The notes beneath the pieces were generated by a model. That model ran no database searches and was not told where the DNA came from. It saw only the letters and a list, made by a program, of their open reading frames with translations. A program made the position numbers and the translations under genes. This document shows positions 1 to 5,748 of a DNA stretch of 7,860 nt, in pieces. How positions within the stretch are numbered: the stretch's first letter is position 1; each line of letters begins with the position of its first letter. This DNA comes from JBHHWH01 sp046756405 (GTDB taxonomy: Bacteria; Actinomycetota; Acidimicrobiia; Spongiisociales; ZC4RG35). The DNA lies in the NCBI GenBank assembly GCA_046756405.1, contig JBHHWH010000098.1:1-7860 (forward strand). The letters are read 5' to 3'.

Positions 1-875
1 TCCACCATCCGGTCGGTCCAGGCCTCGGGGAGTAAGGCCAGGGTGGATTCGAAGTCGAAGCCGATCTTTTCGGCGATGTTCTGCGGGACCACGTCCGGAT
101 ACTCGATGCGGTGGATGCAACCCATGTCCACCTGCTCGTCCTTGAGACTCTGCACTGCGGCGAAACACTCGATGAGCATGGTGCGTAGATCGGTCAAGGG
201 GCCGTACAGGGCGTGGGCCTTCCCCGAAGGAACATAGGTCTCGTACATCGGCTCGCAGTACTGGACCACACTGAAGGTGTAGAGGGTGTCGATTCCCCAG
301 TCGCTCTGCGCCGAGACCCGGGGGTCGGCCACGAGACGCTCGACCACATGCCGTTTGAACAGAAGCTCTCCGCCCAGGGGCTGTTCGATCCAAGGCAGCT
401 CACTACGGGGGAAGCGAATGGCGAAACCGGTGCGGGTGATGAACCAGGTGATCATGGCGTCGGTGGAGGCCCGGGGGAAATAGTGGCGGACCACCCCGTA
501 GTCGAAGTCCGCCGCCTCCTCGGCTTTGGTGATCCACTCCGGGCCGAAGTTGGTGATGTCCGAGTCGTAGAAGTGGACTCGCTGGAAGTCGGTCTCGGAG
601 AGGAACCAGCGCAAAGCGGTGTTCATCCCGTCGCCCTTACCTGGTCGTTTGGATCCGATCCGTTCTTGGAGGATCAGCTCCACCGGAGTACCGGTACCGG
701 CAGCGATCCCTTCGCGGGCCTCAGCGATGGCCCGGAAGGTCTCCTCTTCCTCGTAGCCAACGCACAGCACGCGGCCTACCCTCGGGTGGCGGGCGGCCGT
801 CTCCACGTTGGCCAGCACCACCTCGGGGCGCTCCGTCTTGAAGGGAAAGACCACCAGGCTCAACTCGTCAGGCAC
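1..875 (-). CDS. mgs: Mannosylglycerate synthase (GT78), single-step route; 3' end beyond window
   Basis: Transfers mannose from GDP-mannose directly to D-glycerate, giving the compatible solute 2-O-alpha-mannosylglycerate in the cytoplasm. The 291 visible residues align, from memory, with the Rhodothermus marinus GT78 enzyme (about 397 aa) without gaps: N-terminal SLVVFPFK, RPGKGDGMNTALR, the metal-binding DSD motif in HFYDSDITNFGPEWITKAEE, then HYFPRASTDAMITW, QPLGGELL, SDWGIDTLYTF and GKAHALYG. Counted from a TTG start at 863, the residues fall at D100, D102, R131, D192, H217 and Y220, the numbers I recall for the R. marinus active site. About 100 C-terminal residues lie past base 1. The start is uncertain: GTG at 875 is given as the outer bound, and TTG at 863 gives MSLVVFPFK, matching the homologue better. 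Neither has a clear ribosome binding site. It lies 28 nt after mpgP on the same strand, so it is probably the third gene of the mannosylglycerate operon. Family assignment is very secure; substrate range (GDP-glucose, lactate) cannot be read from sequence. Confidence 0.93.
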   Translation of the reverse strand, partial: MPDELSLVVFPFKTERPEVVLANVETAARHPRVGRVLCVGYEEEETFRAIAEAREGIAAGTGTPVELILQERIGSKRPGKGDGMNTALRWFLSETDFQRVHFYDSDITNFGPEWITKAEEAADFDYGVVRHYFPRASTDAMITWFITRTGFAIRFPRSELPWIEQPLGGELLFKRHVVERLVADPRVSAQSDWGIDTLYTFSVVQYCEPMYETYVPSGKAHALYGPLTDLRTMLIECFAAVQSLKDEQVDMGCIHRIEYPDVVPQNIAEKIGFDFESTLALLPEAWTDRMV

Positions 876-903
876 GCTACCGAAAGCAAAGTCGAGGAAC
901 CAA

Positions 904-1650
904 CTATTCCGACAGGTCGGCGAGGATTCGTTTCGCCCCCAAGACCCAGCCCTCGGGGCCGACCCCCGCCAGACGCACCAGGCCCTCCACGGCCAGGTCG
1001 GCGTATACACCACCAGGGCGTTGCACCAGCATTGGAACTTCGACCACCTTCAGCATGGGAAGGTCGTTGTCGAAGTCGCCTATGGCGTAGGTTCGTTGGG
1101 GACTGAGGCGGTCGGCGAGGTATCGGAGGGCCGTGCCCTTGTCGTGTTCACCCTGGGCGCTGTAGAAGAGGGCGCCCCTCACCAGGCGGAGACCTCGCTT
1201 CGCCAGCGCCTCAGCAAGGGAGGTGGCAGATCCCTCCAGGAGGAAGGTGACCGAATACTCCCTCTCCTGGGCCCGGGTCGCCTCCTCCCAGGAGAGCCCG
1301 GTGATATCGCTTATCTCCCCCGGTGTCATCTCCCCGTAGCTGCGGACCCTGACCCCCGCCTCGGCGGCCGCGGCCATCAGACCTGCCCGGACCCGCTGGT
1401 AGGGCAACCCGAAGCAGGCAACGACTTGCCCCGCCTCGACGACGGCGGCGCCGTTCTCCACGATGAAAGGGCCGTCCACATCGAGCTGTTTGAGGAGATG
1501 CGTCATCTCGGCACGGGTCTTCGCGGAACAGAACACCACCGTGACTCCGGCTTGGATCAGGGCCTTCAGCGGACCGGTGGCCGGACCCGGGCGGTAGGTG
1601 CGCTGGTCGAGGAAGGCACCGTCGAGATCGCTGAATAGGACAGCTTTCAT
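904..1650 (-). CDS. mpgP: Mannosyl-3-phosphoglycerate phosphatase (HAD superfamily)
   Basis: Removes phosphate from mannosyl-3-phosphoglycerate to give mannosylglycerate, the second step of the two-step route. The 248-residue protein has HAD type-IIB order: motif I SDLDGAFLD (nucleophile D8, acid/base D10), motif II in FCSAKTRAEM (S42, with the KTR typical of MpgP), a PFIVENGAAV segment at 61-70, motif III lysine in HDKGTALRYL (K171) and motif IV GDFDNDLPML (191-200). The ENG, KTR and LTGLS-type segments separate MpgP from generic Cof phosphatases, and the position directly after mpgS settles the assignment. One oddity is that the usual Thr of DxDGT is Ala (A12). ATG at 1650 was chosen because it gives MKAVLFSDLDG, a normal HAD start. 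GTG at 1653 adds one residue and is equally possible. The mpgS stop codon ends only 4 nt upstream, so translation is probably coupled. The length is close to that of family members (about 245-270 aa). Confidence 0.92.
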   Translation of the reverse strand: MKAVLFSDLDGAFLDQRTYRPGPATGPLKALIQAGVTVVFCSAKTRAEMTHLLKQLDVDGPFIVENGAAVVEAGQVVACFGLPYQRVRAGLMAAAAEAGVRVRSYGEMTPGEISDITGLSWEEATRAQEREYSVTFLLEGSATSLAEALAKRGLRLVRGALFYSAQGEHDKGTALRYLADRLSPQRTYAIGDFDNDLPMLKVVEVPMLVQRPGGVYADLAVEGLVRLAGVGPEGWVLGAKRILADLSE

Positions 1651-1654
1651 CACG

Positions 1655-2944
1655 TCAACTGGAAGCCTCGTCGGGGGACACCGGGGAGGTGATGACCTCT
1701 TCCATGACGATCGGGGGCTCGCCCGGCGCCTTGTGGGTGATCCGCTCCGCCCGGAGTTGACGGAAGGTGGTGGCCCGATCCGCTAGCACCGATGCGAAGG
1801 TCGCAAAGTCCAGGTTCTCGATCGCCGGGTAGATCCGTTCCCGGGCCGGCTCGCCGTCTGGCCCGAGCTCATCGTGCTCGGCCTGGAAAGCCTTGATCTC
1901 CTCTCGCACGGCCGGAGTGCACACGGCGGAGTGGTACAGGGTGTTGAGGGCCTGGACCCGCATCTCCTCGACGTGGTCCACTCCCTTGTCCTCATGGAAG
2001 TGCGGGTTGCGGGTCTCGATCTGGAAGACCTCCACCCCGGCCTTCATCACTTCAGGATGACCGGACCCCAGGACACCTCCGTACTCCTCGAACAGGTGCA
2101 GATACTCGTAGGGCTCAACGGAGTAACCCGAGCCGAAGCGCATGTGCCGAGCCAGCTCCATACTGATGGCGTGCTCACCGGCGTTCCCCGTGGTGATCAC
2201 CTCAGTCCCGAAGCCCGAGTAGTCGGCGAGGAGAAGGTTGAGGAAACGGTTGGTCACCTGGGAGGTGCGGCCCCAGCAGTTGAAGAAGATCCGGTTCTTG
2301 ACGATCTTCGGCTTGGTCCGCCACGAGATCCGCACCAGCGAATAGGGGGTCTGGGCGAGATGGAATCCGGCGGCGAAGGCCTTTACGTACTCGTGAACCG
2401 CCCCCGGGACGTAGTTGTCAGCGTCGACGAACCCCACATAACGCCGACCGGTTAGCTCGGCGAGAGCGAGGCCAACGAGCATCCCCTCCCCCTTGCCGTG
2501 ACGGACCAGGCCATCTTCGCCGACCAGCTCCGGCATCCCGGCGGCTGTGAAGGCGACTGCCAGCCCCTCGTCACGCTGGTGAACCATCACCGCAGGACGG
2601 TGGGTGACCCGACAGAAGCGGCTCAGGGTCTCGCATTCCATTTGATAGCGGTCGATGGGGTCCCGGGAGCTGTTGGAGACCATCACGATCAGACAGTCGT
2701 GGGGGATACCGGAGAGCACCCCGTCGATCACTTTGAGGCGCTCGTTCTTGGCGGGGACTACGACCACCATCTGACGTTCGATGTCGGAGATCCACGCCGC
2801 GGGAATCTGAAGCACGGTCTGATAGTCCAGTGCGGTGGGAGCCCCAATGGCGTCACGGCCTGAGTCAAGCTCCCAGACCTCCTGGACTTCGTAGATCCGA
2901 ACGGCCCCGAAACGTTCGGTACGGGAGGGAGCGCTGATCCTCAT
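1655..2944 (-). CDS. mpgS: Mannosyl-3-phosphoglycerate synthase (GT55)
   Basis: Catalyses GDP-mannose + 3-phosphoglycerate to mannosyl-3-phosphoglycerate + GDP, the first step of the two-step mannosylglycerate route, in the cytoplasm. The protein has 429 residues. It matches, from memory, the Thermus thermophilus enzyme nearly throughout: TERFGAVRIYEVQEVWELDSG (residues 9-29), nucleotide-binding VVVPAKNERLK (61-71), GVLSGIPHD, GEDGLVRHGKGEGM, the metal-binding DAD motif in GFVDADNYVPGAV (171-183, D174 and D176), TGNAGEHA (252-259) and ETRNPHFHEDKG (310-321). This is the GT55 type, not the GT81/GpgS-like MpgS known from Rubrobacter. Thermus and Pyrococcus enzymes are about 390 residues, so the roughly 30 C-terminal residues here (Pro-, Glu- and Ser-rich, from about 400) are an extension. 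The ATG start is supported by GGAGG at 2949-2953 and by full-length N-terminal homology. It is the first gene of a minus-strand operon with mpgP and mgs, divergent from the acyltransferase. Confidence 0.95.
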   Translation of the reverse strand: MRISAPSRTERFGAVRIYEVQEVWELDSGRDAIGAPTALDYQTVLQIPAAWISDIERQMVVVVPAKNERLKVIDGVLSGIPHDCLIVMVSNSSRDPIDRYQMECETLSRFCRVTHRPAVMVHQRDEGLAVAFTAAGMPELVGEDGLVRHGKGEGMLVGLALAELTGRRYVGFVDADNYVPGAVHEYVKAFAAGFHLAQTPYSLVRISWRTKPKIVKNRIFFNCWGRTSQVTNRFLNLLLADYSGFGTEVITTGNAGEHAISMELARHMRFGSGYSVEPYEYLHLFEEYGGVLGSGHPEVMKAGVEVFQIETRNPHFHEDKGVDHVEEMRVQALNTLYHSAVCTPAVREEIKAFQAEHDELGPDGEPARERIYPAIENLDFATFASVLADRATTFRQLRAERITHKAPGEPPIVMEEVITSPVSPDEASS

Positions 2945-3052
2945 CGCCCCTCCAAGGATACGTCGCCACCCGACTGACCGTCACCGCAGGTGCTGCGTCC
3001 GGCACAGGTGCCTCTACCCTTACCGTCTGGCCGTTCCCTGCGCCCCGAAGCG
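2945..3052. promoter_or_regulatory. Divergent intergenic region between mpgS and the WS/DGAT gene
   Basis: This 108-bp gap is the only sizeable non-coding stretch in the window and must hold the promoters for both divergent operons if they are transcribed from here. I found no convincing sigma-70 pair on either strand. TACCCT at 3015-3020 could be a -10 element for the plus-strand gene but has no -35 at the right distance. On the minus strand GTGACG and TATCCT are 18 bp apart, but this would start transcription inside the mpgS ribosome binding site. CAGGTGC occurs twice in direct orientation, at 2987-2993 and 3005-3011, 18 bp apart, and could be an operator. The location is certain; the regulatory content is inferred. 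Confidence 0.45.
2949..2953 (-). promoter_or_regulatory. Ribosome binding site of mpgS
   Basis: Reads GGAGG on the minus strand, four bases before the ATG at 2944 (followed by GGCG). It is the strongest Shine-Dalgarno match seen in this window and fixes the mpgS start. The spacing is slightly short, but the G-rich run also allows GAGG or AGGGG pairing. Confidence 0.75.
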
Positions 3053-4477
3053 ATGACAGACTTCCACTACGAACCCCTCAGCTACCTCGACGCCTCCTTC
3101 CTGGCCTTGGAGAGCCGCACCAGCCACATGCACGTGGCCGGGGTGGCCATCTTCGACGCCGAACCTCTATCGACGGGAGAGAGCGGCATCGACATCGAGG
3201 CCATCAAAGCCCACATCCGCTCCAAGCTCCAGTACATCCCCCGATACCGCCAGCGCCTGGAGTGGGTCCCCTACAACCGACACCCGGTATGGGTGGACGA
3301 CGCCCAGTTCGCCTTCGACTACCACGTACGCCACACCTCCCTGCCCCGTCCCGGCACCGACGACCAGCTCAAGGGACTCGCCGGAAGGATCGTCTCCACC
3401 AAGCTCGACCGCTCCAAGCCCCTTTGGGAGCTGTGGGTGGTGGAGGGGTTGAGCGAGAACCGCTTCGCCATCATCGCCAAGATCCACCACTGCATGATCG
3501 ACGGCGTCTCCGGAGTCGACCTCACCACGATCCTGCTCAACGTGGTCCCCGACGCCACCATCGAAGAGGCTCCGAAGTGGGAGCCCCGTCCCGCGCCGAC
3601 ACCGACCCAGCTCGCCGTGGCCGAGTCGGCCCGGGCCACCCGAAAGCTGATCGACCGTCTCGGCAACCTGGGGGAGGTGGCCCGGGAAGCTCCCGAGCTA
3701 GCGGACCGGGTCTTCGACAAGTCGGTGGCTGCTCTCTCCTCCCTGCGCTCTGGCTGGCTGACCCCCGCCGACCGAACTCCCCTCAACCCTGACATCGGGC
3801 CCAACCGTCGCTTTGACTGGACGGAGATGGACCTCGCCGAAGTGAAGGCGGTGAAAAACCGACTCGGCGGGACGGTCAACGACGTGGTGCTGGCGACCAC
3901 CGCTGCGGCTGTGCGTCGGTTCTTGATCGAACGCCGCGACTTCGACCCAGCGCATAAGGAGTTCCGGGTGATGAACCCGGTCTCTACGCGAACAGCGGGC
4001 CAGAGGGGCAAGCTGGGCAACCAGGTGGCGATGTGGCTGATCGACCTCCCCGTCGCCGAACCCGATCCGGAGGAACGCTACGAGCTGATCAGGGAACGAA
4101 CCCGAGATCTCAAAGAGTCCAAACAGGCCCTGGGGGCAGCCACCCTGGTGGAGCTCAGCTCGGGAACGCCGATAACCCTGCTCTCCCTGGCGAACCGGGT
4201 GGTAGGACCGCGGCTCAGACCCTTCAACATGACAGTGACCAACATCCCCGGCCCCCAGTTCCCCATGTATCTGTTGGAGTCGCGCATGCTGGCCAGCTAT
4301 CCCATGGTCCCCCTCTGGGCCCAGCATGGAGTGGGCCTGGCCCTGTTCTCCTATGACGGCACCCTCTTCTGGGGGGTCCAGGCCGACTGCGACGCCCTCC
4401 CCGACTCGGGGGAGTTCATCGAATCCCTCCACACTTCCTTCGCCGAACTGCGCCAGCTCGCCGTGGCCAAGCCATGA
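3053..4477 (+). CDS. WS/DGAT family wax ester synthase / diacylglycerol acyltransferase
   Basis: Transfers an acyl group from acyl-CoA to a long-chain alcohol (wax ester) or diacylglycerol (triacylglycerol), normally at the cytoplasmic membrane or lipid-body surface. The 474-residue protein has the family layout: N-terminal PLSYLDASFLALES with MHVAG, the PLWELWVVEGL segment (about 123-133), the catalytic HHxxxDG motif as HHCMIDG (145-151), a VNDVVLA segment near residue 276, NMTVTNIPGP in the second half, and the C-terminal GLALFSYDGTLFWGVQADCDALPD region. The length is typical (450-500 aa). ATG at 3053 was chosen because the conserved N-terminus starts immediately after it; an in-frame GTG at 2990 would add 21 low-complexity residues. 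The ribosome binding site is weak. The stop overlaps the next gene's start (ATGA). Actinobacteria often carry many paralogues, so the preferred substrate, wax ester or triacylglycerol, cannot be told. No lipid genes are adjacent apart from its operon partners, which are of unknown role. Confidence 0.93.
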   Translation: MTDFHYEPLSYLDASFLALESRTSHMHVAGVAIFDAEPLSTGESGIDIEAIKAHIRSKLQYIPRYRQRLEWVPYNRHPVWVDDAQFAFDYHVRHTSLPRPGTDDQLKGLAGRIVSTKLDRSKPLWELWVVEGLSENRFAIIAKIHHCMIDGVSGVDLTTILLNVVPDATIEEAPKWEPRPAPTPTQLAVAESARATRKLIDRLGNLGEVAREAPELADRVFDKSVAALSSLRSGWLTPADRTPLNPDIGPNRRFDWTEMDLAEVKAVKNRLGGTVNDVVLATTAAAVRRFLIERRDFDPAHKEFRVMNPVSTRTAGQRGKLGNQVAMWLIDLPVAEPDPEERYELIRERTRDLKESKQALGAATLVELSSGTPITLLSLANRVVGPRLRPFNMTVTNIPGPQFPMYLLESRMLASYPMVPLWAQHGVGLALFSYDGTLFWGVQADCDALPDSGEFIESLHTSFAELRQLAVAKP

Positions 4478-4866
4478 GACGCCTCGATCTTGCCGACGGC
4501 CTCCGGCTCCTCCACTCAGCGAAGGGGGACGGCTATTTCGGTCATGAGGCCCATCTGCGATTCGGCTGGTCTCTTCTCGAGGAGGCCTCAGGCGTGGAAG
4601 AAGCGGAGAGGGTGGCGGCGCTCACCATCCGCCACGCCGCCGAGGTCGCGGGAAGTCCTTCCAAATACCACTACACGATGACCCTCTTCTGGATCCGCAT
4701 GCTCGCCCGGGTGAGGGACGAACATGGCATCGCCTCCCTGGAGGAGGCGCTGGAAGCCCATCCCGAGCTCGGTGACCCCCACCTTCCCGACCGGTACTGG
4801 TCGAACATCCACGATGAGGAGGCCCGCCAGCACTGGATCGAGCCCGACCTACAGCCTCTCCCGTGA
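4474..4866 (+). CDS. Uncharacterised 130-aa protein
   Basis: I do not recognise a named domain or function. The protein resembles a group of short actinobacterial hypothetical proteins I recall with the pattern H-x2-HLR-x-(G/A)W near the N-terminus, KYH-x-T-x-T in the middle and an (A/E)-A-R-x3-(V/I)EPDL-x-PLP ending. Here these are FGHEAHLRFGW (22-32), SKYHYTMTLFW (63-73) and EEARQHWIEPDLQPLP (115-130). It is largely helical in appearance, has no signal peptide or membrane segment, and is rich in His and Glu. H24, H27 and H66 are spaced so that they could bind a metal or act in catalysis, but that is inference. The ATG overlaps the acyltransferase stop by 4 nt and its own stop overlaps the next start (GTGA), so it is almost certainly co-translated with both. 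The conserved-looking ending and coupling make it a real gene rather than a chance frame. Confidence 0.85.
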   Translation: MRRLDLADGLRLLHSAKGDGYFGHEAHLRFGWSLLEEASGVEEAERVAALTIRHAAEVAGSPSKYHYTMTLFWIRMLARVRDEHGIASLEEALEAHPELGDPHLPDRYWSNIHDEEARQHWIEPDLQPLP

Positions 4867-5747
4867 CCGTCCTCGCCGCGCTCGGCGGAGCGGTGCTCAT
4901 CTCCTTTTCGGCGATCTTCTTCGCCCTGTCCGCCACCGACCCGGTGGTGGGAGCGTTCTTCAGGATGGCCTACGCCCTGCCGGTGCTGTTCTTCCTCTGG
5001 TATCCCCGACGCCACCACGACCGCCGCCCGGCCAGAAGACGGTGGCTGGCCTTCGCTGCAGGTATGGCTCTGGGTCTGGACGTGGCGACCTGGCACACCA
5101 GCATCAACCACATCGGAACGGGCCTGGCCACCCTCCTCGCCAACACCCAGGTGCTGTTCGTGGCTGTGGCCGCCTGGCTCGTCTTCGGAGAGAAGCCCCG
5201 ACGCAAGGTCGTGGCCTCCATACCAGTCGTCTTGGGAGGCGTGGCCCTCGTCTCGGGCCTGGGACAGGCCGACGCCTACGGTGCCAACCCGGTATTGGGA
5301 ACCCTCCTCGCCCTAGGGGCGGCGGTGTTCTATGCCGTCTTCCTTCTCGGATTCCGCCACGCCAACGACGCCCAAGTGCCTCCGGCGGGGCCTCTCCTCG
5401 AAGCCACCGCCGGAGCGGCGGTGGCGACGGCCGTAGTCGGTGTGATCGGCTCCGACCTCGACCTCATGCCCACCTGGCCCGAGCACGGCTGGCTGATCGC
5501 CCTGGCTTTGGCAGCCCAGGTGGCCGGTTGGCTGGCTATCGGCTATGCCCTTCCCCGGCTTCCCGCCGCGGAGACGGCCACGATCATCCTCCTCCAACCC
5601 AGCCTCACCCTCGTATGGGGGGCTCTGATCTTCGCCGAACGGCCCTCCCCTCTTCAGATACTCGGCGTGATCATCGTGCTGGCGGGTGTGGGCTTCGTGG
5701 CCTTCACCCGAGCAGCCACTCCGTCCCCCGCCAAGGTTCCGGGCTGA
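4863..5747 (+). CDS. EamA/DMT superfamily transporter
   Basis: This 294-residue inner-membrane protein has about ten predicted hydrophobic helices and two tandem EamA repeats, the standard drug/metabolite transporter architecture. The repeat signatures are visible twice: NTQVLFVAVAAWLVFGEKP near 94-112 and QPSLTLVWGALIFAERP near 245-261, each followed by a hydrophobic helix (VVLGGVALVSG and IIVLAGVGFVAF). The linker around residues 47-60 is strongly basic (RRHHDRRPARRR), which places it on the cytoplasmic side by the positive-inside rule. Family members export or import amino acids, nucleotides, sugars or cofactors; the substrate cannot be predicted here. The start is GTG at 4863, overlapping the stop of the upstream gene in GTGA, with no separate ribosome binding site, so translational coupling is likely. 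Its stop lies one base from the stop of the convergent gene, leaving no room for a private terminator. Confidence 0.9.
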   Translation: MTVLAALGGAVLISFSAIFFALSATDPVVGAFFRMAYALPVLFFLWYPRRHHDRRPARRRWLAFAAGMALGLDVATWHTSINHIGTGLATLLANTQVLFVAVAAWLVFGEKPRRKVVASIPVVLGGVALVSGLGQADAYGANPVLGTLLALGAAVFYAVFLLGFRHANDAQVPPAGPLLEATAGAAVATAVVGVIGSDLDLMPTWPEHGWLIALALAAQVAGWLAIGYALPRLPAAETATIILLQPSLTLVWGALIFAERPSPLQILGVIIVLAGVGFVAFTRAATPSPAKVPG

Positions 5748-5748
5748 C

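Noticed and set aside
213..1106. Plus-strand 297-codon open frame opposite mgs and mpgP
   Set aside because: It is antisense to two genes with clear family motifs, has no recognisable domain and has the Arg/Pro/Gly-rich make-up of a GC-rich shadow frame.
808..1638. Plus-strand 276-codon open frame opposite mpgP
   Set aside because: It mirrors a real HAD phosphatase and has low-complexity composition, no motif and no ribosome binding site that I could see.
2945..2980. Minus-strand promoter GTGACG-N18-TATCCT for mpgS
   Set aside because: The predicted start would fall within the Shine-Dalgarno sequence, leaving almost no leader while a strong ribosome binding site is present.
2990..3052. Upstream GTG start for the WS/DGAT gene
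   Set aside because: It adds 21 Pro/Arg/Leu-rich residues outside family homology, and the conserved N-terminus begins right after ATG 3053.
3319..4432. Minus-strand open frames of 233 and 244 codons inside the WS/DGAT gene
   Set aside because: The plus-strand frame has all WS/DGAT motifs along its whole length; the antisense frames show none.
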